From an uncultured Saprospiraceae bacterium (GTDB lineage Bacteria > Bacteroidota > Bacteroidia > Chitinophagales > Saprospiraceae), in contig CALFWO010000004.1 of assembly GCA_937928045.1 (NCBI GenBank), positions 1 through 64,000 of the forward strand: a stretch of DNA of 64,000 nt, read 5' to 3'. A program made the position numbers and the translations under genes. This document shows, one piece after another, positions 32,981 to 41,352 of the stretch. Position 1 is the first letter of the stretch, and every line of letters begins with the position of its first letter. The notes under the pieces are model-generated. The model saw nothing but the letters and a program-made list of their open reading frames with translations, was not told where the DNA came from and made no database searches.

Positions 32981-34240
32981 TTAGTTGGCTACAGGGATGG
33001 TACTTAATAACTTAAGTCGTTTTGGGTTGTCATAATTATATTGCTGCAGACCGGTATTTCCTATGACCATTAAAACATTTGATTCTCCCGGAATGGCAAT
33101 GGCATCAACAGCATGAAGTGACTTTAAATATTCAATGCGATTTCTATCTAATTTTTCAGGGTCCTCGATATTAAAAACTTTTAGGCCAAATTCCCCTTCG
33201 CATAAAAACAAATTATCTCCATCTATTGAAAGTCCATGGGGATTTTCCATTTCAAAACTCTCCAATAGGATTGGATTTGTTACGTTTGAAATGTCCAGCA
33301 AATCCAGTTGGTTAATTGTCGAACCGTTGCAAGTGGTTCCAGAGCGAAGCGTCACATAAGCGTAATTGTCTTTAACAAATACCGGATCACATGAAGTGAA
33401 ATGGCCATAACCACCCAGTCTAAAGGGCATACTGGGGTTTTCTATGTTATAGATTTCCATTCCATTTTGAGATCCAATGAAAAGTTTATTTTCATACGGA
33501 AAAATGGTTTCAATTCCCCATCCGAGGCTTATGGTATTTCCAGCTTGAGGAACACCGTTATATCCTAAATCAAATAGATGTAAATCGGTATTATCGACAG
33601 TATACAAATGATTCCCGGCAATGGTAAATCTGGCAAGAGAGCCACCTACACCAACATCTGCAGAGCCATTTGAGTTGTTGGCCCATCCACTGCTTGCGTC
33701 CAAAGCTGTTTCAAATGCTCTTCCTCTTCTTCCTGCACCATTACATTCTACTTCCTCAGTAATGATCTCATGTTCATAAGCAACGATGATTTTACCATTT
33801 GAGGTCTCACCAAAATGAGGAAAAACATCCTCAGATCGATTAGTAAGTGACGGATTCAGGATATCATCTATACTGATCGTAAGAAGGTCAGTATAACTAT
33901 CTGCATAAAGGATCTTGTTTTGAATGGCCATGTCTACATTCCCAGGAATTGAAATGAATCCCAAGCTTATCGGCTGAGTTGGGTTAGAATTATTAAAGAG
34001 ATGGATGCCTCGATACAATTCATTGATTAATAACAGGTCATTGTAAAAGTAAATTTTGCCCTGCCTGCTTAGATTCTTTGGACCTTCAAAAACTACAGGA
34101 GTTCTATATTCCTCGGGTGCCAGTTCAATTGGATGTTGAACAGTATAAGTGATTGTCCTCGTACATTGGTCATCAATACAACCTGTTGAAAGCAATATTA
34201 TGGCAACGAAAAGCAATAGGATGTTCGATTTTACTTCCAT
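32981..34240 (-). CDS. LVIVD-repeat propeller lipoprotein
   Basis: A 419-residue lipoprotein with lipobox LLSTGC (lipidated Cys21). The mature part is a set of beta-propeller repeats of LVIVD type (LFNNSNPTQPISLGFISI, YNIENPSMPFRLGGYGHF, LLDISNVTNPILLESFEM, VFNIEDPEKLDRNRIEYL), each ending in a short D/N-x-[ST]-x-P turn. It resembles the propeller halves of the two choice-of-anchor B proteins in this window, but here it is lipid-anchored and has no T9SS domain. It is cotranscribed with the beta-barrel protein. Function is unknown. Confidence 0.8.
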   Translation of the reverse strand: MEVKSNILLLFVAIILLSTGCIDDQCTRTITYTVQHPIELAPEEYRTPVVFEGPKNLSRQGKIYFYNDLLLINELYRGIHLFNNSNPTQPISLGFISIPGNVDMAIQNKILYADSYTDLLTISIDDILNPSLTNRSEDVFPHFGETSNGKIIVAYEHEIITEEVECNGAGRRGRAFETALDASSGWANNSNGSADVGVGGSLARFTIAGNHLYTVDNTDLHLFDLGYNGVPQAGNTISLGWGIETIFPYENKLFIGSQNGMEIYNIENPSMPFRLGGYGHFTSCDPVFVKDNYAYVTLRSGTTCNGSTINQLDLLDISNVTNPILLESFEMENPHGLSIDGDNLFLCEGEFGLKVFNIEDPEKLDRNRIEYLKSLHAVDAIAIPGESNVLMVIGNTGLQQYNYDNPKRLKLLSTIPVAN

Positions 34241-34792
34241 TTTTACAATTTTTTGTTGAATGATCTAATGGTATATTTTCAGTAACGGAATATTCTAATA
34301 GAAGGAAGCTTTGCCAACAAGAATTTAACAATAAGATCGAGTTAGATTCCAGTTCAGTAACCTAATATTGAATTTTTGATGCAATTATCCAAAGGCACAT
34401 TATCCATGTTAATGACTTAAATTATATGTTGTGAAACCAATTTTTTGCCGATTAAAGATTGGCGAGATTAACTTTTTGGCCAATTATTTTGCAGGAAAGC
34501 GACAAAACTGTATATTTACTAGACAAGGAGCAGACATTTCTTTAATAAATTGTAATCCTTTTCACCTAAAGCAACCTCAGCTAAACCAAACCTATTTGTT
34601 AGTGACTAAGCGGTCAACAACAATTCCAAATTGCTGCTCTAGTGTAGTTAATCCGGCGATGTATTTACACGAAATAAATCGAGGATGAATTGAATATTCA
34701 AAGATTAACTAAGACTGTAAAAAATAATTTCTAGCGATAGCTAAGATCATTAAACTATTATTAATTATTAATCTATTTTAAAACAGAAACTA
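34241..34792. other. Intergenic region without a supported gene
   Basis: This 550-bp stretch separates divergent genes. One 85-codon frame with a GTG start (34431-34688) has no homology I know, no clear ribosome binding site and a composition like the surrounding noncoding DNA. I saw a short ATTGGC/GCCAAT inverted repeat around 34460-34485. The promoters of the two flanking genes must lie here, but I could not place them. Confidence 0.5.
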
Positions 34793-36550
34793 ATGAGAAA
34801 AATTTACTTAAATGGGGGATCATTGTTGATCTTTCTTTTATTCTCTTTCACCATGTCCAGTCAAACTTTTAGTGGTGCAGGAGGTTTGGACTTGCCGGAT
34901 AGCAACTGTGATGCTACTAATCAACAGACTGTTACGGTAAGTGGTATTGGTGTAATGACAACTACTTCTCTAACTAATGTCACCTTGGATATATTTCATC
35001 CTTTCACCGGAGATCTTGACATTTCACTTATTTCGCCGACGGGTACGGCAGTGGATTTATCCTCAGATAATGGATCCTCAGGCGATAACTATACCAATAC
35101 TCAATTTGAGGACAATGGTGTGGATGGACCTATTACTGCCGGTACACCACCTTTTACTGGAATTTATATTCCTGAGCAACCTCTTTCTACTTTTTGTGGA
35201 GAAAATGCAGATGGTGATTGGATTTTGCAGGCTTGTGACGATGGGTCCGGTGACACAGGTACTTTGCTTTCTTGGTCAATAACTTTCGGGAGCAGCACAG
35301 CGTGCTCTTGTACTGCACCTACGGCGACTGCTGCAGCTGTTAGCAATTGCCCAACTCCAACTTATGATATTACTGTTGATTTAACGGATGTTGGATCTGC
35401 AACAACAGTTGATATCACGGAATCTACGGGTACTGATAGTGAATTAGGTGTAGTTGCTGGAATGTATACACTAACAGGAATTCCGGCTGGTTCGGGTGCC
35501 GTAGATGTAACAATAGCCGATGCTGCCGATCCAACTTGTTCGGTTCTTCTAACTGTTCAGGTGCCAAATTGTCCTCCGGCTAATGATCTTTGTGCTGATG
35601 CAACTAGCATTGCTATTGGAGGTGTATTAAATGGAACAAATATAAGTGCAGGAAATGTTGGAGACCCAGGTACTTGCGCTGCAGGTGGTGGAGCTCCTGG
35701 TTCAGCACAAGTATGGTTTGTTGTTACTAGTAATGCCGCAGAAACCATTACCGCTGAATTGTGTAGTGCAACTGATACAGATTTTGACACCAAAATGTAT
35801 GCATATTCTGGAAGTTGTGGAGCACTTGTTTGTGAAGCTGGTAATGATGATTCTTGTGAAAATACTACTACCGCTACTAGAGCTTCAAGTATTTCTTGGG
35901 TTTCACCTTTGAACTTTGCACCAATTGATTACTATATTTTAGTAACAGGTTTTAACGCGGCAGAAGGTAATTTCCTTTTATCGGTGAGTGCGGCTCCTTT
36001 ACCAATTGAATTAATGTCCTTTGAGGGAACATCAATGGAAAATGGAAACAAATTAACTTGGTCAACCTCTACAGAGCTCAACACTGAATTCCATGTTATT
36101 GAGCGTTCAGTAAATGGAGAAAATGGATGGGATGAAATCGGAAGAGTAGCAGCTGCCGGTGAGTCTTTTGAAACTATGCAATACACTTTCATGGACGAAA
36201 AGCCTTTGGCTAAAGGATACTACAGACTAGTTACTGTGGATTTAGACAAATCTGAACAATTATCAGATGTATTGTCTCTTGAAAGAGAAGAAGCAGGATT
36301 CACAATTGCCACTGCTTTCCCTAATCCAACATCAGAATATGTAAATGTTCAATACCATTCGCCTAAGAATGTATCGGTAGAAGTAACTGTTACAGATCTT
36401 TCTGGAAAAATAGTTCAGATCTACGAAGTAGATGCTAATAATGGAATGAACAACCTTGAGGTAAATATGACTGAATTAGCTTCAGGTACTTACTTCCTAA
36501 GTTTATCAAATTCTATTGACAAGGTTGTGGAGCGTTTGATCAAACATTAA
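34793..36550 (+). CDS. P-domain (Homo B) protein with T9SS type A sorting domain
   Basis: A 585-residue secreted protein. Signal peptide (about 1-23); then directly a proprotein-convertase P domain (about 25-170: TLDIFHPFTGDLDISLISPTGTA in two parts, GDWILQACDDGSGDTGTLLSWSITF in two parts). A beta module follows (175-265), then a PPC-like domain (270-400: NDLCADATSIAIGG, AQVWFVVTSNAAETITAELC), a FN3-like module (WSTSTELNTEFHVIERS, about 420-500), and a T9SS type A CTD (FPNPTSEYVNVQY ... ASGTYFLSLS). No protease domain precedes the P domain, so this is an orphan P-domain protein. The C-terminal half is related to the gene at 38281. Confidence 0.85.
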   Translation: MRKIYLNGGSLLIFLLFSFTMSSQTFSGAGGLDLPDSNCDATNQQTVTVSGIGVMTTTSLTNVTLDIFHPFTGDLDISLISPTGTAVDLSSDNGSSGDNYTNTQFEDNGVDGPITAGTPPFTGIYIPEQPLSTFCGENADGDWILQACDDGSGDTGTLLSWSITFGSSTACSCTAPTATAAAVSNCPTPTYDITVDLTDVGSATTVDITESTGTDSELGVVAGMYTLTGIPAGSGAVDVTIADAADPTCSVLLTVQVPNCPPANDLCADATSIAIGGVLNGTNISAGNVGDPGTCAAGGGAPGSAQVWFVVTSNAAETITAELCSATDTDFDTKMYAYSGSCGALVCEAGNDDSCENTTTATRASSISWVSPLNFAPIDYYILVTGFNAAEGNFLLSVSAAPLPIELMSFEGTSMENGNKLTWSTSTELNTEFHVIERSVNGENGWDEIGRVAAAGESFETMQYTFMDEKPLAKGYYRLVTVDLDKSEQLSDVLSLEREEAGFTIATAFPNPTSEYVNVQYHSPKNVSVEVTVTDLSGKIVQIYEVDANNGMNNLEVNMTELASGTYFLSLSNSIDKVVERLIKH

Positions 36551-36572
36551 ATAGATTTCTCGATTAATAATT

Positions 36573-36604
36573 AAGACCCTGATTCACTTGTGAGTCGGGG
36601 TTTT
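36573..36604 (+). terminator. Rho-independent terminator
   Basis: ACCCTGATTCA (36576-36586) pairs with TGAGTCGGGGT (36591-36601) with two G-U wobbles and a CTTG loop, followed by a short T-tract. It lies about 25 bp past the P-domain gene. Confidence 0.75.
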
Positions 36605-36697
36605 GATTTTTATATCCGTACTGAGTTTGTAATACCATCAAATAATAATGTTTCCTCTATTCTTGGAGGTGTTTTTCAAATATTCTACCTAGCTTCT

Positions 36698-36728
36698 TTT
36701 GGTCGCTGATTGAAAACAATTACTTTTG
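36698..36728 (+). promoter_or_regulatory. Promoter of sucC (-33 TTTG, 19 bp, -7 TACTTTTG)
   Basis: TTTG at 36698-36701 and TACTTTTG at 36721-36728 match both halves of the Bacteroidota housekeeping promoter with a 19-bp spacer. The start codon is 63 bp beyond the -7 element. This is the best promoter match in the window. Confidence 0.75.
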
Positions 36729-36790
36729 TGGGCATTTAAAGTCACCCAGTATGGGGTATTACTCATTGAATCTATTAAAGCGCAAATAAT

Positions 36791-37996
36791 ATGAATCTTC
36801 ACGAATATCAAGGAAAAGAACTATTGGCAAAGTTTGGAGTAGCTATTCCTTTGGGAATTGTTGCTAGTAACTTAGACGAAGCCGTTGCGGCCTATGAAAA
36901 AGTAACCGCTGAGAGTGGTGCTTCTGCAGCCATTGTCAAAGCGCAAATTCATGCTGGTGGACGTGGGAAAGGTGGAGGAGTGAAGTTTTCAAAGGATTTG
37001 GATGCTTTAAAAGAAAATGCTGGGAACATTTTAGGGATGATGTTAAAGACTCCACAGACACCTGGAGGTATGGAAGGAGCTGGCAAATTGGTTAGCAAAA
37101 TTTTGATTCAAGAAGATGCTTATCGTCCTACTTTTGAAAGCTGCAAAGAATACTATGTTTCTATTTTAATGGATAGAGAGCGGAAGCAAAATGTTATCAT
37201 TTACTCGACTCAAGGAGGAATGGATATCGAGGCTGTCGCAGAAGAAACACCACATTTGGTACATAAAGAATACATTGATCCTACCTTAGGTCTTCAAAGT
37301 TTTCAGTTGAGAAAAGTAGCTTTTAATCTGGGGCTATCAGGGAAGGCTTTCAAAGGAATGACGAAGTTTATTAGTTCACTGTACAAAGCATTTGTGCAAT
37401 CGGATGCATCTTTATTTGAAATTAATCCATGTTTACACACTGGTGAAGATGACATCTACGCAGTAGATTGCAAAGTGTCCTTGGATGAAAACGCCCTTTT
37501 CAGACATCCGGATTTGGCAGAGTTGAGAGATACTAGTGAAGAAGACCCGACAGAAGTAGAGGCAAAGAGCTATGGTTTGAACTATGTAAACCTAGATGGT
37601 AATGTTGGATGCATGGTGAACGGAGCGGGTCTCGCTATGGCAACAATGGATATTATCAAATTAAGTGGGGGCGAACCTGCTAATTTTTTGGATGTTGGAG
37701 GTACTGCGGATGCCGAAAGAGTAGAAAAAGCATTTAGAATCATCTTGAAGGATCCAAAGGTCAAGGCAATTTTGATTAATATTTTTGGAGGAATAGTTCG
37801 TTGCGATAGAGTAGCACAAGGAGTAGTTGATGCCTATAAAAATTTAGGTGACGTAAAAGTCCCAATCATTGTTAGATTACAAGGAACAAATGCTGATATC
37901 GCAAAAAAGATTATTGATGAATCAGGACTAGAAGTGAAATCTGCGATCTTATTGCAGGAAGCTGCGGACAGAGTTTCAGAGGTGCTTCAAGCATAG
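36791..37996 (+). CDS. sucC: Succinate-CoA ligase (ADP-forming) subunit beta
   Basis: A 401-residue ATP-grasp subunit of the TCA-cycle enzyme that forms succinate and ATP from succinyl-CoA. The N-terminus [17 protein letters not shown] is typical. [18 protein letters not shown] is the ATP-grasp glycine loop. ALFEINP-type metal/nucleotide residues appear in [14 protein letters not shown], and the C-terminal flavodoxin-like half has [16 protein letters not shown] and [13 protein letters not shown]. The alpha subunit gene sucD is not adjacent. It has its own promoter and terminator and so reads as a single-gene transcript. Confidence 0.96.
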   Translation: MNLHEYQGKELLAKFGVAIPLGIVASNLDEAVAAYEKVTAESGASAAIVKAQIHAGGRGKGGGVKFSKDLDALKENAGNILGMMLKTPQTPGGMEGAGKLVSKILIQEDAYRPTFESCKEYYVSILMDRERKQNVIIYSTQGGMDIEAVAEETPHLVHKEYIDPTLGLQSFQLRKVAFNLGLSGKAFKGMTKFISSLYKAFVQSDASLFEINPCLHTGEDDIYAVDCKVSLDENALFRHPDLAELRDTSEEDPTEVEAKSYGLNYVNLDGNVGCMVNGAGLAMATMDIIKLSGGEPANFLDVGGTADAERVEKAFRIILKDPKVKAILINIFGGIVRCDRVAQGVVDAYKNLGDVKVPIIVRLQGTNADIAKKIIDESGLEVKSAILLQEAADRVSEVLQA

Positions 37997-38021
37997 TAGC
38001 AACTTAAATATCAGGTGCTAT

Positions 38022-38053
38022 AAAAGGCCAATCCTTTCGAGGATTGGCCTTTT
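38022..38053 (+). terminator. Rho-independent terminator of sucC
   Basis: AAAAGGCCAATCC pairs with GGATTGGCCTTTT (13 bp, plus a U-A pair closing a TTCG tetraloop), 25 bp past the sucC stop, with a T-rich tail. Confidence 0.92.
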
Positions 38054-38280
38054 GTTTTGCGCTTATGAGTCCAAAATCTCTTGAGTATTAGTTGAATAAT
38101 CTTAGAAAATTATTCCGGAGATTATGGATGATTACATTTAAGAAATAAATATGTAAATACTACTGAATTGAACTACAAAACGATACATATCGCAATGAAA
38201 AATATGTAAAAAAATGGCGCAATTGTAGCAAGACCATGTGTAAGGGAAAAATCTAAAAGAAATAAAAATTAAAAATTGAG

Positions 38281-39372
38281 ATGAAAAATCTTTACACTCT
38301 TTGCCTAATATTTACGCTTACATCTAACTTATTTGCGCAACCAGCAAATGATGATTTAACGGATGCTCTAAGCATTAATATTAATGGACTTGAAGCAATT
38401 GGAAATAATAATGGTGCCACTGAAGATACTTATGGATCTTGGACACCTCCAGTTTCTGACATTTCTCTGGGCGGAGAAAATTTGCACAACTCTGTCTGGT
38501 ACAAATTCACAGGCAACGGAAATCCAGTTTCAATTTCTACTTGTAGTCCTACTGCAACTTTTGATACAGATCTTGCGGTCATGGAACTTGATCAAACATA
38601 TCTAACTTTTTTCGGAATTGCTGTTCCAGGCAATGGAGTCGGAGCATTCTCTGGTCCGAATACGCCAGCTTGTAATTATAATGGTGGCTCTGGAAACCTA
38701 GCGCTTATTGATAATTTTGAAACAACAGTTGGAGTAGAATACTACATTCGAGTTTCAAGTCATTTTTTAAATGATACAGGAGATTTTGGTGTTATAGTTG
38801 AAGACTTGGCTGTTGCACCAATAGTGCTTAAAGGATTTTGGGCAGATACTTGGGAAAAAGGTAACACGATTAATTGGGAAACTTCTTCAGAAGAAAACGT
38901 TTTATGGCATGTCATTGAAAGATCTGCAAATGGGTTTGGCGATTGGCAAGAAGTTGGAAAATTGGTTTCTGAATCCGCCGCAAGAAATGGAGCCTTCTAT
39001 GAATTGGTCGATAACCAACCATTTAATACAACATACTACAGATTGAGAACCGTCGATTACGATACATCAGAACAATTATCAGAAGTAATCTCAGTAAAAA
39101 GAGATCGACCAGAATTTGAAATCACCAAGGTATATCCAAATCCCATTATGGAAGGTGAGGTCACAATTCAAATAGACAGTGATCGTAACGAAGACATCAA
39201 TATTAGAATAGTTGATGTAAGCGGACAGACCATCCAAAAGTTTGAATACCCAATTCGAGATGGGCTTAACGAAATGAAAATTGATGTTACTGATTTTAGA
39301 TCAGGAGTATACTTTGTACAATTTCAAAGTAGGCAAGGATACAGCACCAGAAAAATATTCAAACAAGAATAA
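38281..39372 (+). CDS. Secreted PPC-like protein with T9SS type A sorting domain
   Basis: A 363-residue protein. Signal peptide MKNLYTLCLIFTLTSNLFAQ; PPC-like beta domain (20-180: PANDDLTDALSI, HNSVWYKFTGNGNPVSISTC, YYIRVSSHF); FN3-like module (190-275: WETSSEENVLWHVIERSANG, YYRLRTVDYDTSEQLSEV); T9SS type A CTD (YPNPIMEGEVTIQIDS ... FRSGVYFVQFQS). It is a shorter relative of the protein at 34793, lacking the P domain, and sits on the other side of sucC. It has no recognised catalytic domain, so it may act as a surface or adhesion component. Confidence 0.82.
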   Translation: MKNLYTLCLIFTLTSNLFAQPANDDLTDALSININGLEAIGNNNGATEDTYGSWTPPVSDISLGGENLHNSVWYKFTGNGNPVSISTCSPTATFDTDLAVMELDQTYLTFFGIAVPGNGVGAFSGPNTPACNYNGGSGNLALIDNFETTVGVEYYIRVSSHFLNDTGDFGVIVEDLAVAPIVLKGFWADTWEKGNTINWETSSEENVLWHVIERSANGFGDWQEVGKLVSESAARNGAFYELVDNQPFNTTYYRLRTVDYDTSEQLSEVISVKRDRPEFEITKVYPNPIMEGEVTIQIDSDRNEDINIRIVDVSGQTIQKFEYPIRDGLNEMKIDVTDFRSGVYFVQFQSRQGYSTRKIFKQE

Positions 39373-39403
39373 TAGAACTATAAGAATTTAGAATAATTTT
39401 GGA

Positions 39404-39438
39404 AGGCCTTTTATCGTTCGATGAAAGGCCTCTTTTTA
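39404..39438 (+). terminator. Rho-independent terminator
   Basis: AGGCCTTTTATC (39404-39415) pairs with GATGAAAGGCCT (39420-39431) with one G-T wobble and loop GTTC. It is followed by CTTTTTAT, 31 bp past the PPC-like gene stop. Confidence 0.88.
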
Positions 39439-39440
39439 TT

Positions 39441-39818
39441 CTAAGAACCAGTTTCTTGTCTTAATACTTGGATCTGAGATTCCCAAAGTTGTTTTTGATC
39501 TTCCACTTCATCTTCATCACAGTAATCTATAATTTCGAGAATTGTTTCGTTTGTAACGGGCGAAGTAGAAAAATTAAATTCTAGATATTCATTTTCATCT
39601 GCATCTTCCCATTGAAAGCGAAGTCTTTCGTTTTCATTATCTTCAATCAATGTGGCTACTTCTTCAGTACCACTCCAAATGAATGTATATACCTTATCTT
39701 GTATGTCTGCTTCATCACAGAACCATCTGATAAGACAAGAAGGTGTTGTCAAAAATTGATAGAGAATCGTTGGCGAAGCTCTAAAAAGGAATTCGAGCGT
39801 TATTTTGACTCTTTTCAT
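39441..39818 (-). CDS. START-like (SRPBCC/AHSA1-type) domain protein
   Basis: A 125-residue soluble protein of the Bet v1/SRPBCC helix-grip fold: ITLEFLFRASPTILYQFLTTPSCLIRWFCDEADI, then strands YTFIWSGTEEVATLIEDNE and RLRFQWEDADENEYLEFNF, then a C-terminal helix (EDQKQLWESQIQVLRQE). I recall START-like proteins of this length as common across Bacteroidota with no known ligand. It is highly acidic (many Asp/Glu in the strands). It stands alone and is convergent with the PPC-like gene. Confidence 0.75.
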   Translation of the reverse strand: MKRVKITLEFLFRASPTILYQFLTTPSCLIRWFCDEADIQDKVYTFIWSGTEEVATLIEDNENERLRFQWEDADENEYLEFNFSTSPVTNETILEIIDYCDEDEVEDQKQLWESQIQVLRQETGS

Positions 39819-40142
39819 TGGAAAGAGTTTAGCATTTAGAGTAATAATTTCCCAAAATAGCTTGGGGTGCCCGCAATAAAATTTAATTTTCCGACTTATC
39901 CAAATTTCTTTCGAAATCAGCTAGTTATGTTGCTTTTTTTGGACCCATTAAAGTTACTCAGTCAAAACACTGACAGATTAAAAAAAATATTAATATGGTT
40001 CTGGTAAATTATTTTCACATATTTTTGCGTTATAGGGAAATATAATTGGGAATTTAAGCTTGTTAATCAATTAATTACAAATTTTATTTTTTCTCTGCAC
40101 TATAATTTGGTGTAGGTATGACACTTTCAAGACTAGAATTAC

Positions 40143-40173
40143 TTGATTGGTATGCTTAAAGCCTTTATTTTTG
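40143..40173 (+). promoter_or_regulatory. Candidate promoter of rpoD
   Basis: TTG (40143-40145) and TATTTTTG (40166-40173) are separated by 20 bp, close to the Bacteroidota consensus. It would give a leader of about 180 nt. Confidence 0.55.
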
Positions 40174-40308
40174 TGATGTAAAAAGAATTGAACGTTCGCC
40201 AAGCCTGAACAACTTGGAATCTATGCGAAAAGAAATTTTAATCGCACAAGACAAATTGCCCATCACATATTCATCTTCATCCTGAAGAACCGACTAAACC
40301 AAAATGAT

Positions 40309-40326
40309 AATACCCATTTGGGTATT
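40309..40326 (+). promoter_or_regulatory. Hairpin in the rpoD leader
   Basis: AATACCC and GGGTATT form a 7-bp stem around ATTT (an 8-bp dyad if the loop is reduced to two bases), 34 bp upstream of the rpoD start. No T-tract follows, so it is not a terminator. It could be a stability element or a protein site. Confidence 0.4.
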
Positions 40327-40359
40327 TGTGTAGCTTTATTTGTTAACCATAATTTGTAA

Positions 40360-41229
40360 ATGAGACAGCTTAAAATCACGAAGTCTATAACCAATCGTGA
40401 AAGTCAATCCTTGGAGAAATATCTGCAAGAGATTGGTAAAGTAGACTTACTAACCCCCGAAGAAGAGGTGGATTTAGCCAAACGTATCAAGCAGGGAGAT
40501 CAAATTGCCCTGGAAAAACTTACGAAGGCCAACCTAAGATTCGTGGTATCCGTAGCGAAGCAGTATCAAAATCAAGGTCTTTCCCTTTCTGACCTTATCA
40601 ATGAAGGGAATCTTGGGCTGATTAAAGCAGCTCAACGTTTTGATGAAACACGAGGATTTAAATTTATCTCCTATGCGGTTTGGTGGATTAGACAATCTAT
40701 TCTCCAAGCATTGGCTGAGCAATCTCGTATTGTTCGACTTCCTTTAAACAAGGTAGGATCCCTTAACAAGATTAATAAGGCATTCTCCGAATTGGAACAA
40801 GAATACGAAAGAGAGCCATCATCTGAAGAATTGGCAGAGCAATTAGAAATTCCTACTGAAGAAGTGGAAACAACCCTTGGGGTAGCAGCTCGCCATGTTA
40901 GTATGGATGCACCGTTTGTAGAAGGTGAAGACAATTCACTTTTAGATGTTTTAGAAAATAGTGCAACTCCGACTACGGATAGTGCACTTGAGTACAAAGA
41001 ATCTTTGAGTAGAGAAATTGACAGGTCCTTGAGTACCTTAACTGACCGACAGTGCGATGTCATTAAATTGTACTTCGGAATTGGTGTCGAACACCCAATG
41101 TCTTTAGAAGATATCGGAGAAAAATTTGGACTAACTCGTGAAAGAGTAAGACAGATTAAAGACAAAGCCATCAATAAATTAAGGAACACTTCGCGATCCA
41201 AATTATTGAAAAATTACTTAGGAGCTTAA
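40360..41229 (+). CDS. rpoD: Primary sigma-70 factor RpoD/SigA
   Basis: A 289-residue sigma factor that is short because it lacks region 1.1 and the non-conserved insert, as usual in Bacteroidota. Region 1.2 has [20 protein letters not shown] (about 17-36). Region 2 has [36 protein letters not shown] and [16 protein letters not shown]. Region 3 follows with [15 protein letters not shown]. Region 4 has [16 protein letters not shown] and a final [23 protein letters not shown]. It directs RNA polymerase to TTTG-N19-TAnnTTTG promoters. The roughly 520-bp upstream region and its own terminator show independent transcription. Confidence 0.95.
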   Translation: MRQLKITKSITNRESQSLEKYLQEIGKVDLLTPEEEVDLAKRIKQGDQIALEKLTKANLRFVVSVAKQYQNQGLSLSDLINEGNLGLIKAAQRFDETRGFKFISYAVWWIRQSILQALAEQSRIVRLPLNKVGSLNKINKAFSELEQEYEREPSSEELAEQLEIPTEEVETTLGVAARHVSMDAPFVEGEDNSLLDVLENSATPTTDSALEYKESLSREIDRSLSTLTDRQCDVIKLYFGIGVEHPMSLEDIGEKFGLTRERVRQIKDKAINKLRNTSRSKLLKNYLGA

Positions 41230-41249
41230 TAGCTTTGAAGTTTAAAAAT

Positions 41250-41280
41250 AAAAGCATCCGTCCTTGACGGGTGCTTTTTT
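41250..41280 (+). terminator. Rho-independent terminator of rpoD
   Basis: AAAAGCATCCGTC pairs with GACGGGTGCTTTT (13 bp, one T-G wobble) around CTT, followed by T residues, 20 bp past the rpoD stop. Confidence 0.92.
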
Positions 41281-41352
41281 ATTTTATACTTGTTCTAACG
41301 CTTAATATTTCCGAATTTTGCAGTCCTAACCATACTAACTAATACCAAATTA

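Larger units (their letters stand above)
39839..40359. other. Long rpoD upstream region
   Basis: A 520-bp region without a gene. It holds at least two exact TAnnTTTG elements on + (TATTTTTG at 40020-40027 and at 40166-40173), the second with an upstream TTG, and a hairpin 34 bp before the rpoD ATG. Multiple promoters for the main sigma factor are plausible. I see no ORF with a credible start. Confidence 0.5.

Noticed and set aside
34431-34688. 85-codon frame with GTG start on +
   Set aside because: No recognisable domain, no ribosome binding site, rare-residue composition like noncoding DNA; treated as noncoding.
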